DNA of 64,000 nucleotides from Selaginella moellendorffii (GCF_000143415.4 NW_003314284.1:1869715-1933714); one strand, 5' to 3'; numbered from the stretch's first letter, positions 1-10,185 are shown. The notes: generated by a model not told the origin, from the sequence alone. Numbers and translations are program-made.

Positions 1-268
1 CCTACTGCTGCATCAGCTTTTCAAGCATGTAGCTTGCACAGCTTTTGTGATGACACTCGAAGGTACGTATACAAATACACATTCCCTCCCTCCATCCACC
101 ACCACCCCAGAATGGGCCTGCAAATCTCCAAAGCTGAAACCAAGTGGCAGCAAGTGTGATTTTGTGTGTGCAACAAGGTGAAAAGCTTGTTCAAAACTCA
201 GGCGGAGAAATCAGTCAAAAAAGACTTCCATGTTGGTGTTGTTGTTGCAGGCAGGCAAGCCCCGCCGC

Positions 269-306
269 CACGTGGCGCAGGCCGGCTGTACGAACGCACT
301 ATAAAG
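269..306 (+). promoter_or_regulatory. Putative MIR319 core promoter: G-box and TATA box
   Basis: A palindromic G-box CACGTG lies at 269-274 and a TATA-type element TATAAAG at 300-306. If used, it would start transcription near 330-340, upstream of the miR319 foldback. The region after it is rich in CT/GA runs, as is common in plant leader sequences. No coding start of a recognisable protein follows, so the MIR319 precursor is the likely product. The assignment is by position and motif only. Confidence 0.5.
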
Positions 307-628
307 CTCCCCCGAGAGAGAGAGAGTGTTGTCCCGTCAACCACAGCTCTCATTTTTCCATGAGCTAATCCAAAGTATCACCTCAGATCTTTTCCTTTCT
401 CTCTTATCATCGTGGGGGTTGTGTGGCTAATCTGGCTCTGGCGGCTCTCTGGCCGTTCGTGTTTTTGCGGTGCTGCACTTTTGCGCGACCTTTTGCTTTG
501 CCTGTTTCAGAGATTCGCACGGCTTTTTAATTTTGTGCTGGCGGGTTTTCCTTGTCTCTTGCCTGGCTCGCTCTTGCCGCTGCTGCCGCTGCTCGCTTTT
601 CACTTCACATCGAGCCCAGCAGCCAGCG

Positions 629-691
629 AGAAAAGAGAGAGAGAGTGAGCAAGAAAGGAGAGTGAGGGAGAGTGAGAGAGAGAGAGAGAGT
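629..691. repeat. GA-rich microsatellite in the MIR319 leader region
   Basis: Imperfect (GA)n purine tract with interspersed GTGA units. It sits between the putative promoter and the foldback, and generates several serine- or glutamate-rich spurious reading frames on both strands. Such tracts are frequent in plant 5' leaders. Confidence 0.8.
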
Positions 692-1062
692 GAATGGGAT
701 TTTGACATATTGGGTCTTCTCATTCCAGAGGGATGGGTTCTCACCGACGCCGACGCGGACACCGACGACGACGACGCGCGGGCGAGCCAGAGAGGAGATT
801 GTTAGCGTGTGATAGACAATGTTGGTGCTGCTGCTGCCTGCAATCCATCTACAATCTATCCAATTCTCTCTTCGTCCTTGAGGTACGTTCCTCCTTTCAT
901 GCTCCTGACTGCTTTCAATGCTTGCATTCCAGAAATCTAGGCAGAAATCTGGGCAGGAGGGAGGAATGAATGATCCAAAAACCTGCGCTCTTTTCAGCGA
1001 TGGCGTGGGGCCTGGAAACAAATACGTTTAGATTTTTTCTCGTTGTGTGTGTGTTTTTGTTC

Positions 1063-1264
1063 GCGGGAGCTTCCTTTAGTTCAACTCAGGTGGAGCTGGA
1101 GATGGTCCTGCTGCCGACTCATGCATCCGCGTACCTTGGAAAGTTACAATGCCAGTTTCAGAAAGAGAGCTTCTTTTGTCCAGTGGTAGACGCTTGCATG
1201 ATGCGGGAGCTGGTTCTCTCTCGAGCTTTGATCGACCTGCCTTGGACTGAAGGGAGCTCCCTTG
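1063..1264 (+). ncRNA. MIR319: MIR319 precursor foldback
   Basis: Positions 1242-1261 read TTGGACTGAAGGGAGCTCCC, the mature miR319 sequence, with the preceding C at 1241 giving the 21-nt form seen in early land plants. On the 5' arm, 1065-1084 reads GGGAGCTTCCTTTAGTTCAA and pairs with the mature strand at all 20 positions, three of them G:U. The roughly 157-nt upper stem also pairs in part, and mature RNA on the 3' arm near the base of a long stem is the known MIR319 architecture, which is processed from loop to base. The family silences class II TCP and, in some plants, GAMYB-type mRNAs. A possible intron of the primary transcript lies at 883-932 (GTACGT to CCAG). A 132-codon reading frame spans the hairpin but resembles no protein and is treated as chance. 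Confidence 0.93.
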
Positions 1265-2161
1265 TTCCCACAAAACACTCCACTCGCGCGAAAATGACTT
1301 GGACACCCAAAGCAGCCTCTGCTGATCTCCTTCCGCTTGAGTGTTCCTCAGGATTTTGCGAGAGATGATAATATCTTAGGCTATATATCTTCAGAGAGAA
1401 ATAATAAATATGTTACACCAGTACTTGCAAACTGAGAATCCCCGCAAGTCCAACACGGAACAACAGTTTTCTTTCCTCTCTTTTTCCGATTTTATTTTTA
1501 AATTTTAAATTTCTTTTCTCTAGATTTGACTCGTTAAGAAAATCCACTTCCCAGTCGTGCAGCTGCAACTGCTGCTGCTGCCGCTGTTGCACACAACAAC
1601 ATCCTTTTCAAAACTAGAGTATAATTTTCCAAGCACACATCACCAGAAGTCGAGTCACACTTTTCAAAACTAGAGTATAATTTTCCATGAATTTCTGGCT
1701 TTGTTTTTTTGCATTAGAAGAATCAGAGAGTGAGAGCTACTACAGCGGCAGCATCAGTGTTTGGAAATATATGTTACAAAGAACCTCCGCTCTTGACCGG
1801 GACGTAAAAACAGCACCAAAACAAATAAGAAAACGAAGGGAAAAAAAAAAAAAAAAAACAAAAGAAGGAAAGAATCGAAGGAAAAAAACAACCAGAAGAC
1901 GGACAAATGGTGGTGGTGATGAAGTGGAGAAGATGAAGAAGATAGAATACAACCCTTTGGTCTTGTAGAAATACACCCCGAAACTGTAAGCTGAAGGAAT
2001 GCAAAACCCACGAACGTCAGCAAGGCAACAAAACCAGCACTCAACTTTTCTTTTCCCAAGTGTTCTTCTGCTCCTCTCTGTTTGTGTGTGTGTGTGTTCG
2101 ACTGTTTGTGTTTGTGTAGGCCTATGTGTTCTTCGTCTCGTCTCGTCTCGTCTCGTGGAAC
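1265..2161. other. Intergenic: MIR319 downstream region and convergent 3' side of the DYRK kinase gene
   Basis: No supported gene. It holds low-complexity DNA: a T/A-rich stretch near 1480-1530, a direct repeat of about 25 bp (the motif ending in AAAACTAGAGTATAATTTTCC at 1609-1630 and again at 1664-1685), a poly-A tract near 1840-1858 and a GT-rich run at 2076-2120. The region probably contains the 3' ends of two convergent transcripts. Confidence 0.6.
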
Positions 2162-5100
2162 TCACGACGAGATTGGCTCGTAAGGATACGAGAGCCACGG
2201 ATGCTTGAGTGCCTCGGCCGCGCTGGGACGGTTCTTGGGATTAATCTGGAGAAGGAACGCCACAAACTCGAGGAACCCCTGGTCACCCATGGGCAGACGA
2301 TGTGCCAGCGTCGTTTTCTTGGGAATTAAGTACTCCATGCGGCTAGTCTCCTGTTTTGTCTCGTTAACCAAAACCACAAAGCTGGACACTGCACTTTACC
2401 TGGTTGCGCTCATACAGCTTGCCGTTCTTCGTCAAGAATTTGTAAGATTCGCGTCCTCTGGCCACCATCTCAGGATCTAGAGGGCCAATAATGCCGACAA
2501 CGCGGGCGAGCAGCGTTGCCAGGGAGTCATTCTGGAATAGTACCTGTAAACACACGAGAACGAACGTTAGCATGGCATGGTTTCAGCATCACAAATACTC
2601 ACATTTCCTGAGCAAAGCTCCGCTAGAATACACCCCAGGGACCAAATGTCAATCTTCTGGTCGTAGGGAAGGCCCAGTATAACTTCTGGCGCTCGATAAG
2701 ATCGGGATTGCACGTAAGAGCACAGGTGGTCGCTTTGAAAGCAGCTGCTCCCGAGATCAATCACCTTCACTTCGCACCGGCTGTAGCTCTTTACTAGTAT
2801 GTTCTCCGGCTTCAAATCGCAATGTATCAATCCAAGGCCATGCAAGAACTCCAGTGCCTCCAAACACTGGCGAGTAATAGACTGCAAAGTTTCGAGTGTT
2901 AAGAATAAAATCCACCTGTGAGCTAGAACACTTCCTACCTGCAATCTAGGCATCGTGAAATAGACCTCCCCTCCCGAATCTCGGTTGTACTTGTGAAACT
3001 CATACAGATTAGCTCGTAGTAGCTCACATACGATAAATAGGTGTTCCTGAAAAGTTTGGTTTCAGTACCGACAGTGAGAATTGCACAAAACGTCTTACCC
3101 GATGATAGAAGTAATCATATAACCGTAGAATATGGTACTTGTCCGCCGGATCGTGTTTGTTGATGTACTTCAGCAGCTTGATCTCGTCAAGGCTTTGATC
3201 AAAGAAATCCTTGTTATTCTTGATGATCTTCATACAAACATCCATGCCAGTGAAGAGGTCATGCGCCTGGATGGCCTTGCTGAAAGCTGCGGCTCCAAGG
3301 AACTCCGTAACATGATAGCGACCAGCGATTACCGAGTTGATCAGAACCTGGAAATCCTTATCTTCCTCGAATCCAGTTCTAAAAACCAAACGAAAGAAGC
3401 AGCGTCAGTGGCGTGAATGAAAGCACAAACCGTGCAGTACCTGTTTTTCCTGTGAATAATTTTCAAGTCAAAGGTCTCAAACTCCTCCTCTTCAGCTTGC
3501 AAGCGATGAAAATGCTCATGAACAGCTATTGCTTCTTCGTCATACGCGGCTGCAGCCTCAGTCTCGTCCCTCTGTGCATCCACATCCTCGTCATCAACTC
3601 GCTCTTCTTCAACACTGAGGGAGTCCTCGGTAGAGCCAGGTGACACAGTTGAGTGTGTCGACAAAGCCAGACGGAGCTCGTGATCCTCCCCGCCGCTAAT
3701 AATCGGAGATGACTCGTTGCTTTTGCGTTTCCAAGAGGCTAGCGTGTCATCTGGACCAACGAAGCCGTTAGCAAATTGATCTACCTCCTCACCCCGAGAC
3801 GATATTTCTCTTGTTGACCACAAGGACCTCCCGGACTCTGCTCTAGAACCATCAACATCGCCAGCACTTGATGGAGACGGAAAAGAAAAGCCGCCGAACT
3901 GAAAGGCACCGAGCTGCTCTTCCGCGAGCTGCGTCTCAACGCTGCCGTTTCTGTCTACCTCCTCACATCCATTTGCCTGTGCTTTGTGACCCCACGGCCT
4001 GTTGTAATACTGGAGAACAATGTCATGTTCTTCTTCCGCGGAGCTTGGTCCTCCCTGTTTGAAACATTGCTGGCGGCGTTTCTCCACGTCCAAGAAACCG
4101 TTGCGTCCTTGAAAGTCACAATCCTGTAGACTTCCGACTTCCCCGTCACTACTTTCGGCAAGGTACGTTTCTCGAATTTCCCGGCTAAAGTCATCCTGGT
4201 CATTGGCAGTTGTAGCAGCCTGATCCTTCCTTATCGCATTCCCTTGAACAACAAAACCTTGCCAAGCTGGCTCGGACCGAATCTGCTTCAGCTCTTCTGA
4301 ATCTAGCAGCTGACCATCGTAGTCGTTGGCATGCGGCCTAAAAGAAAGCTCATCAGCTGCACCGCATAAGGCGTCGACATCTGCGTCACCGTTGTTATCT
4401 CTGGCGTCTCTTCCTCTGTAGTATTCCTCTCCAGAAAAGTAAGACTCCACATAAGAACGGTCATCGTCATCATATTTCCCATAAGTTGTACCTTGCTGGG
4501 CAGGGTTATGTTCTATTCGTGCTCTTTCCTCTTCACTGGGATAATTGATCTCACTTGCCAGAAATTCTTTCTCGTCGTCAATGGGCCGTCGTGTGTACCC
4601 AGGATCGTCATCGTCTTCGTAGGCGTCAGAATCCCAATACTCATCCGGATACTCAGCAGCCGACCCGTCACCTGCGTTTGCAAACGATGCTGATGGATCT
4701 TCCACAATGCCATGGCTAACAGATGGTCTGTTAATAGCAGCACAGCGTTTGGTACCTGCATGTCGTGGTGTTAGAGCTAGATCGTGTGTGGAAATAACTG
4801 CGAGCTTACCCGACGACAAAATGTCTTGGCCAACAGGAACGTCAAGAAAAGATCCAAGTGCAAAAGAAGATGCGTCCAGCGGGTCCATCTCTACGTCAGC
4901 GTCAGACCCTACTCGACAGTGTGCAACCCATTCGTCTGGTATCTTCTCCACGGATTTCAGCCTCACCGGAGGAAGCCTAGGAAACCCGCTTGATCTCTCA
5001 GAACCATCACCAGAACCTCTTGCTTTATCTTGTCCTCCTTTCTGGTTTGAAGAGTTTGCTGATGATGTCGGCCGCGACGCAAGACAACTTTCTTCCGGTT

Positions 5101-5794
5101 TACCGTCTTCTGCTGCTTCTTTTCTAGTGGATCGGATGTTAGACACCTGTGGTTCATCGGTACTCTCCGGACCACTCCGTTCGCTCCTGGCCTCCATCGA
5201 CTTATGACGAGCAGCTCCCTTGTGCTTCTGATCGTTGTGCGTCTGCGAGCTCTTCCTTCCCTGCGAAAACCCCAGCTCGTCTAGCGGATGAACCTTTCCC
5301 AGCTGCGGACCCTGCTTTGTCCCGGGCACCCAAAGCAGCTCATCTTTCTGTTCCCAGAATCCCTCGTTCGACGACTCCAAGCTCGACTCTCCCACCACCT
5401 TGACCTTTGCAGCATTCTCAGTGCCGGCACTGCCGGTAGCACGACGCTTGTCCTCTGCTACCTCAAGTTCCGGACCAGCTTGCACAGAAGCACTCGTGGT
5501 CTGCTCAGTCGACTTTGGCACGCCCATGTAGTACTTAACCAGCGTAGAGTTCCTTTGGCAGTCCGCAACCTCGGAAACCAGCAGCTTTTCATTCTGGACG
5601 TCGCTTGGCACGGAAGCATCCTCGGCAAGCTCTTTGGCGGGCACCTTGTTACTCTGGACGCCAAGATCAACGTCGATGGAGAAGAGGCCATTCGAGACTT
5701 CACGGCCGGCGAGCTCCGCCTTAAGAGCAGCTTCCGCCTGTAAGAAGTGGTGCTGCCGGAGATAGTCCAAGATGGAGCCGACCGTGTCGGCCAT
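2162..5794 (-). CDS. LisH-containing DYRK-type protein kinase (plant DYRK group)
   Basis: Predicted dual-specificity Tyr-regulated kinase, seven exons: 5794-4810, 4755-3441, 3378-3099, 3046-2939, 2881-2603, 2543-2400, 2350-2162; 1099 residues. Residues 1-35 form a LisH motif (VGSILDYLRQHHFLQAEAAL). A long acidic, low-complexity region follows to about residue 770. The kinase domain fills about 787-1090: lysine in CMKIIKN, catalytic loop HCDLKPEN, magnesium loop DLGSS in place of DFG, and an activation loop YVQSRSYRAPEV whose first tyrosine matches the DYRK autophosphorylation site. LisH plus acidic linker plus DYRK kinase is the arrangement of the plant-specific DYRK group (Arabidopsis At1g73450/At3g17750 type). 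Introns are 54-62 nt; the 54-nt and 57-nt introns are in frame, so retention would not break the protein. Substrates are unknown. Confidence 0.9.
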
Positions 5795-6218
5795 TGCAGC
5801 TCCTTCCCACTCAACTAGACCAATGCCCTATAATCAACAGCCTCATAGCCACGCTACTTCTTGAAAGGAGCTCCCCTAACTGGATCGTTTACCCTACCCA
5901 GCCGGCTCTTCTTCCCGATCACTCCCCCTCAATCCCAGCCCAGGCGATACTACTCCCGGCAGCAAGCTCTCGCTCCTCCTGGCAGCTGCATTCCTCTTTC
6001 ACGGCCTTACCTCCGCCGCATTTCCCTGTTCCATTGCCGCCGGAAGATCAAGCCAACCTCGAATCCAGCCCTAGCTCTCCGGAAACTCCCACCACGCCTC
6101 TAACCCTAGCGCTCCCTTGCCACGCCGCAAGACGCCATAGCCCGCTCCTCTCTGGTCCTAGGTATTGGGGGGAAACGAAAATAAAAGAATAAAAGGGAAG
6201 AAAACGCAAAGATTAAAA

Positions 6219-6316
6219 AAACTTTTGCTCGTCCCCGGATTCGAACACCCGCCCTAAATAAACTTTTGGTCGCCCGGAATCGAACCCCCACCCTTTGAAG
6301 ACGTTCGCCTTAGAAC
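6219..6316 (-). repeat. Tandem tRNA-3'-half-like repeat with two B-box motifs
   Basis: Two tandem units of about 40 bp (6219-6258 and 6259-6300) each begin with AAACTTTTG on the plus strand. On the minus strand they contain pol III B-box-like motifs: GGTTCGATTCC (6286-6276, an exact consensus form) and TGTTCGAATCC (6247-6237). Upstream on the minus strand TAGTTCTAAGG resembles an A box and includes the stop codon of the neighbouring gene. The T-stems do not pair well and no matching acceptor strand is present, so this is not an intact tRNA gene. It looks like a tRNA-derived relic or SINE fragment. The rest of the gap 5795-6315 shows nothing else recognisable. Confidence 0.55.
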
Positions 6317-7370
6317 TAAAACGATGGTCTTCTCGCGATGGCGTCGAGGTCGCGCTGCGTTGGAAAATCCTTGTAGGGGTAGTAGACCTCTTGCGGATCA
6401 TCGTAGAGCACCACGAAACTCATGAGCTTGTAGTTGATCTCGACGTGGAAGCACTTGCGGGGCTTGATCGCTACGCGCTGCGCAGTGCCTCGCTTCTTAA
6501 CGTTGCCGCCACCGCGACCCCGGCCTCTACCTCGGCCCCCGCCTCTCATCCCACCTCGGATCCCCCCGGCACCTCGGCCTCTACCTCGGCCCTGCGTGTC
6601 ACCCGCGGCTCCGCCTTGCCTGGGCTGCCCGAGCACCCAGCTGAGAGCGCTGTCCGCCGCGCTCTTCTCGGCCTCGTCCTGTGTCTCGCACGGCGAGCTC
6701 GCGAAGCGCTTGCCCCGGATCACCACCGTCCCCACGAACTTGTTCTTGTAGCCGGCCGAGACGCTGTAGCGAGGAGCCTGGTAGCCGGCTTTCAAGTACA
6801 TTGCTCCCAGCAGCGTCTTGGGATCTAGCTCGCGAACTTTGCTGTACAAGTAGAGTGCTACATCGTCTTGTATGCTCTGTCAATCCACAAACAAGGTAAG
6901 CCACTGGTTCCAGAAAATTTGAGAAGTACCACACCATATCTTTCTCGATCAGATCCAGAATCACGTCCCTCTCATCTCTTCCTCCTCCCGTTCCAGCCTA
7001 GAAACGAGGCGGGCATAAGTTGACGTGAGAAGTGAGAAAAGAAAGACCTTACTCCTTCATCGTCGCCACCGGGAGGCTCGTCGGCATAGCCTCGGTATTG
7101 CGTCCTCGCCCAGCCACCCCGACCCCAATTCTCACGCCTAGACGAAGAATGCCACCCATTCTCCGACGCAAATCCACAGATCCCACGCTCCTGCTGCTGC
7201 CTGATTAGCGGCGCACTGCCGATATCATCGCTCCATCCATAGCGCTCCTCCAATCCACAACAGCTGCCGGGCGAATTCGTGCTCGCATTTCCACTCGCAT
7301 TCCACCAATCTAGCCCGGCGCGAGCTCCAAGAACACACCGGCGTCCGCGAAATCGAGAGAGCCTCAGCAT
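6316..7370 (-). CDS. Organelle-targeted dsRNA-binding-like protein with RG-rich tail
   Basis: Three exons (7370-7053, 6997-6935, 6876-6316), 313 residues. The N-terminus (MLRLSRFRGRRCVLGARAG) is arginine-rich without acidic residues, like a mitochondrial or plastid presequence. After the segment DVILDLIEKDM there is a region around residues 165-205 (YKNKFVGTVVIRGKRF, then DEAEKSAADSAL) with the beta-beta-alpha pattern of a double-stranded RNA-binding motif. A glycine/arginine-rich stretch (RGRGRGRGAGG type) and a conserved-looking C-terminus follow. An RNA-binding role inside an organelle is inferred. A three-codon upstream frame (ATG CAA TGC TGA from 7375) overlaps the chosen ATG and could lower translation. 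Its stop codon lies within tRNA-like sequence. Confidence 0.7.
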
Positions 7371-7548
7371 TGCATTGCCTACGCTACCTGGCCTCACCTA
7401 GGCGATCTCCATCCTCGCCACAAACCCTAATATCTCCCAGGACGCAAAAACCCCAGGTGAGAGAACCCTAGGCCATTCGATCAAGAACAGTATCAATGAC
7501 AGCCGTTGGATCAAGAACAGTTTAAACAATCCCCACTCTCTCTCTCTC

Positions 7549-8082
7549 TCACGGCCCATACCAGAACCTCGACAGTTTCCTCAACAGTCGATCGTCCTTC
7601 TTGCCGATCAATGCGTCCAATTTGGCCTCGCAGCGATTCACCGCGCTGGCGATGCTCCTCTCGTCCTCGCGCAGCGCATCGGCGATGATGCTCTTGAGGC
7701 TGGCAAGCTCCTCCGATCGCTTGCGCGCGTACCACTGCTCCATCTCCTCGCGGCACATAAGCCCAGCAATCTCCGTGGCGCCGCCCTTGGGCAGCTTTAG
7801 CAGATTGTTGAGCCCCTCCACCTCGATCCGCAAGCTTTCCTTGAGCTCCAGCAGCCGGAGCAATCGCTTGGAGGCCGCCTCCGGGTCGAATTCCTTGTTG
7901 CTCTTGTTGTGCAGGCTCTTTTTCGCGAGCTTTCCGGGCTTTCGCAAAACCTTGGCCGACGCTGGTGGAGGAGGACAAAAAGCTAAGAGTTTCACCCGCG
8001 GGCGAAGCAAATTACCGGCCTCCAGGAGCGCGCTCGAGTGGAAGCTCCGCGCGCAATGCCTGTGAAAAGCCGCCATAGCCAT
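7549..8082 (-). CDS. Small organelle-targeted coiled-coil protein, function unknown
   Basis: Intronless frame of 177 residues from ATG 8082 (a second in-frame ATG lies at 8076). The N-terminus MAMAAFHRHCARSFHSSAL is rich in His, Arg and Ser and lacks acids, a typical mitochondrial or plastid presequence. Residues 65-165 are charged and helical, with heptad-like leucines (RLLRLLELKESLRIEVEGL) and several Glu/Lys clusters. I do not recognise the family. It sits 178 bp downstream of the dsRNA-binding-like gene start, in the same orientation. An internal start or a nuclear-encoded ribosome-associated role are possible but unsupported. Confidence 0.6.
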   Translation of the reverse strand: MAMAAFHRHCARSFHSSALLEAGNLLRPRVKLLAFCPPPPASAKVLRKPGKLAKKSLHNKSNKEFDPEAASKRLLRLLELKESLRIEVEGLNNLLKLPKGGATEIAGLMCREEMEQWYARKRSEELASLKSIIADALREDERSIASAVNRCEAKLDALIGKKDDRLLRKLSRFWYGP

Positions 8083-8177
8083 GAAGAACAACAAGAAAGA
8101 CGGAAGTTAGGTTAAAGTGAGCCTATTTTATGAATTAGGCTCAAAACAAATGCCCAAGAATGGCATTGTTTAAACTA

Positions 8178-8273
8178 GACACTAAATACCCATCATAGGC
8201 ATCTGCTGCATAGCAAGTTAATCAATCAAATACCATGACTAATAAGGAAATCTCAATCGTTATCTGCCAATGC
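8178..8273. repeat. Diverged copy of the 3' end of the adjacent 3-ketoacyl-CoA synthase gene
   Basis: This stretch aligns with 8364-8448, which holds the last codons and stop of the synthase. Matching blocks are TATCTGCCAATGC (8261-8273) with TATCTGTCAATGC (8436-8448), TCAATCAAATACCATGAC (8222-8239) with TCAATCAAATGCCACGAC (8408-8425), and GGCATCTGCTGCA with GGCATTTGCTACA. The copy lies about 186 bp away in direct orientation. On the minus strand it still encodes a VFD-stop ending like the gene's AFD-stop. It fills most of the 8083-8407 gap. Confidence 0.7.
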
Positions 8274-8407
8274 CATTGTCAGCCGTTAAAGTGTGAGACG
8301 ATTTAGGGTAAATAGGTGCAACAGAATGTCCAAAGAAGTCATGTTTTGCAACAAACAATACTTGGAAGTAAATGCCCAACGCCGGCATTTGCTACAAAGT
8401 CACCAAA

Positions 8408-9928
8408 TCAATCAAATGCCACGACTGGGACGGGGTATCTGTCAATGCAGTCGCTCCAGGCGCCGGGTCCGCGCGGCTCCACGTCCCGGAGCGCGACCCA
8501 CACCGCGCTGTTACACTTGAATCCCGATCCAAACGCGATCTGCCACACGCGGTGGCCGCGCCGTACCCGCCCCTTGGCCTCGGCGTACCCGAGCTCGTAC
8601 CACAGCGAGCTGCTGGACGTGTTCCCGAACCGATGCAGCGTTATGCGCGACGGCTCCAGGTGCCTGGCCGAGAGCCCGAGGTTGTGCTGGATCGCGTCCA
8701 GCACCGCGCGGCCGCCGGCGTGGATGCAAAAGTGCTCCACCGCCAGCTTGAAGTCGGGGATGTATGGCTTGATCTTGCGATTGCCCAAGAGCTTGCGCGC
8801 GACGAGGGTGGCGAAGAAGCACAGCTGCTCGGACACGGGCAGGATGAGCGGACCCAGCGTCGTGATGTTGGTCTTGAGCGCGTCGCCGGCCTGGGCCATG
8901 AGATCCTTGGAGAGGTTGACGCCGATCGTCCCGGAGGAATCCTCGTCCTGGAACACGCACTGGTAGCTCTCGTCGCTGGCGCCCTTGTGCGTTCTCACCG
9001 CGTGGACGAGCTCGTACTTGGGCTTGATCCTCCGCGAGGAGGTGGCGAGGAGGAGCGCGGCGCCGCCCATCCGGAAGATGCAATTGGGTAGGAGCTTGGC
9101 GCGATCGTTGCCGTGGTACCAGTTGAGCGTGCAGCTCTCGGTGCTCACCACCATGGCCAGCGTCTCCGGGTGGACCTGGAGGAGATCCCGCGCCAGCGCC
9201 ACCGCGATCACGCCCGCGCTGCAACCCATCCCACCCAGGTTGTAGCTCTGGATGTTGCCGCGCATCCCAAACCGGCGCACGATCGCGGCGGACAGCGATG
9301 GCGTCGGCACGAAGAGGCTGCAATTCACGATCAGGATGCCCACCTCCTTGGCCTTGATCTGCGTCTTGTCCAGCAGCTCCTCCACCGCGGAGAACATCAC
9401 CATCTCCGTCTCCTCGCGCGCCAGCGCCATGCTCCCGCGCGGCTCCGCCATGAACACCACCGGCGGGAGGTACGTCTCGTCCCCCAGCCCGGATCGATCC
9501 ACGATCTTGCGCTGGAAGTCGATGCTCTCCTGGGTGAATCGCCCCGTGCTGCGCGACGCCTGGATGAATCGATCCCTGGAGCACTTAAGCTCGTCGGGGG
9601 GCTTGTAGCAGGCGAAGTCGATGAGATAGACGGGCGTGGGGCGGGAGAAGGCGTAGAGCGTGGCGGCGAACACCATCGCCGCGGTGCACGCCAGGAGATT
9701 GGCGAGGTGGTAGTGGAGCGCCTCGCACAGCCGGTGGAGATCGTGGCGGCCCAGGCCCAGCGACGCGATGGCCACGAACAGGACTGGCAGCGCTACGAAC
9801 CACACGAAATGCCGGCTCGCGTCCCAGTAGCCGAGCTTCACGTACTTGAGCTTCACCGACGTGAGCCACGAGATCTTCTTCTTCTCGCGCTCCTCCTTGA
9901 TCTGGAGATTGAGATCGTGCTGATCCAT
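8408..9928 (-). CDS. 3-ketoacyl-CoA synthase (KCS), very-long-chain fatty acid elongation
   Basis: Single-exon gene of 506 residues, the usual KCS length and structure. The enzyme condenses malonyl-CoA with a long-chain acyl-CoA, the first and chain-length-determining step of ER fatty acid elongation for waxes, suberin and sphingolipids. Two hydrophobic segments (about 41-58 and 77-94) anchor the N-terminus. The FAE1-type condensing domain carries the catalytic cysteine in NLGGMGCSAG (Cys236), the histidine in CIHAGGRAVLD (His403) and the asparagine in RFGNTSSSS (Asn436), matching the KCS Cys-His-Asn triad. I chose ATG 9928; the in-frame extension upstream lacks an ATG. Strong GC bias creates long spurious antisense frames. 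Confidence 0.95.
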   Translation of the reverse strand: MDQHDLNLQIKEEREKKKISWLTSVKLKYVKLGYWDASRHFVWFVALPVLFVAIASLGLGRHDLHRLCEALHYHLANLLACTAAMVFAATLYAFSRPTPVYLIDFACYKPPDELKCSRDRFIQASRSTGRFTQESIDFQRKIVDRSGLGDETYLPPVVFMAEPRGSMALAREETEMVMFSAVEELLDKTQIKAKEVGILIVNCSLFVPTPSLSAAIVRRFGMRGNIQSYNLGGMGCSAGVIAVALARDLLQVHPETLAMVVSTESCTLNWYHGNDRAKLLPNCIFRMGGAALLLATSSRRIKPKYELVHAVRTHKGASDESYQCVFQDEDSSGTIGVNLSKDLMAQAGDALKTNITTLGPLILPVSEQLCFFATLVARKLLGNRKIKPYIPDFKLAVEHFCIHAGGRAVLDAIQHNLGLSARHLEPSRITLHRFGNTSSSSLWYELGYAEAKGRVRRGHRVWQIAFGSGFKCNSAVWVALRDVEPRGPGAWSDCIDRYPVPVVAFD

Positions 9929-10185
9929 TGCCGTGCCTATCTCGATTCGCGGATCGCTCCTAAACCAGGGGAGCAACCATCATCGCCGCAATCAAACAGC
10001 CCTAAATCTCTGCAAACACGTTGAGCACGGCAATGGAATTTGTTCTTGACAAGAACATGAATGCCGGCCTCCACCAAACATTTTCTCCCATGAATGCGGA
10101 TCAGACAAGCTCGGTCCTTCATTGGTCCTTCATTAGCCCTAAATTCTAAAGAATATACTTGTTGTATTGCCACGGAAAGAATATG

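Noticed and set aside
970-1368. 132-codon open frame with a hydrophobic segment at the MIR319 locus
   Set aside because: It spans the miR319 hairpin, its residues are forced by the paired arms, and it matches no protein family; the RNA structure explains the sequence better.
6219-6300. Functional tRNA gene
   Set aside because: B boxes are present but T-stems mispair, and no complete cloverleaf or complementary acceptor strand can be drawn.
8511-9584. Long frame antisense to the KCS gene (357 codons)
   Set aside because: A GC-rich shadow of a well-supported KCS coding sequence; low-complexity Arg/Gly/Pro composition and no domain.
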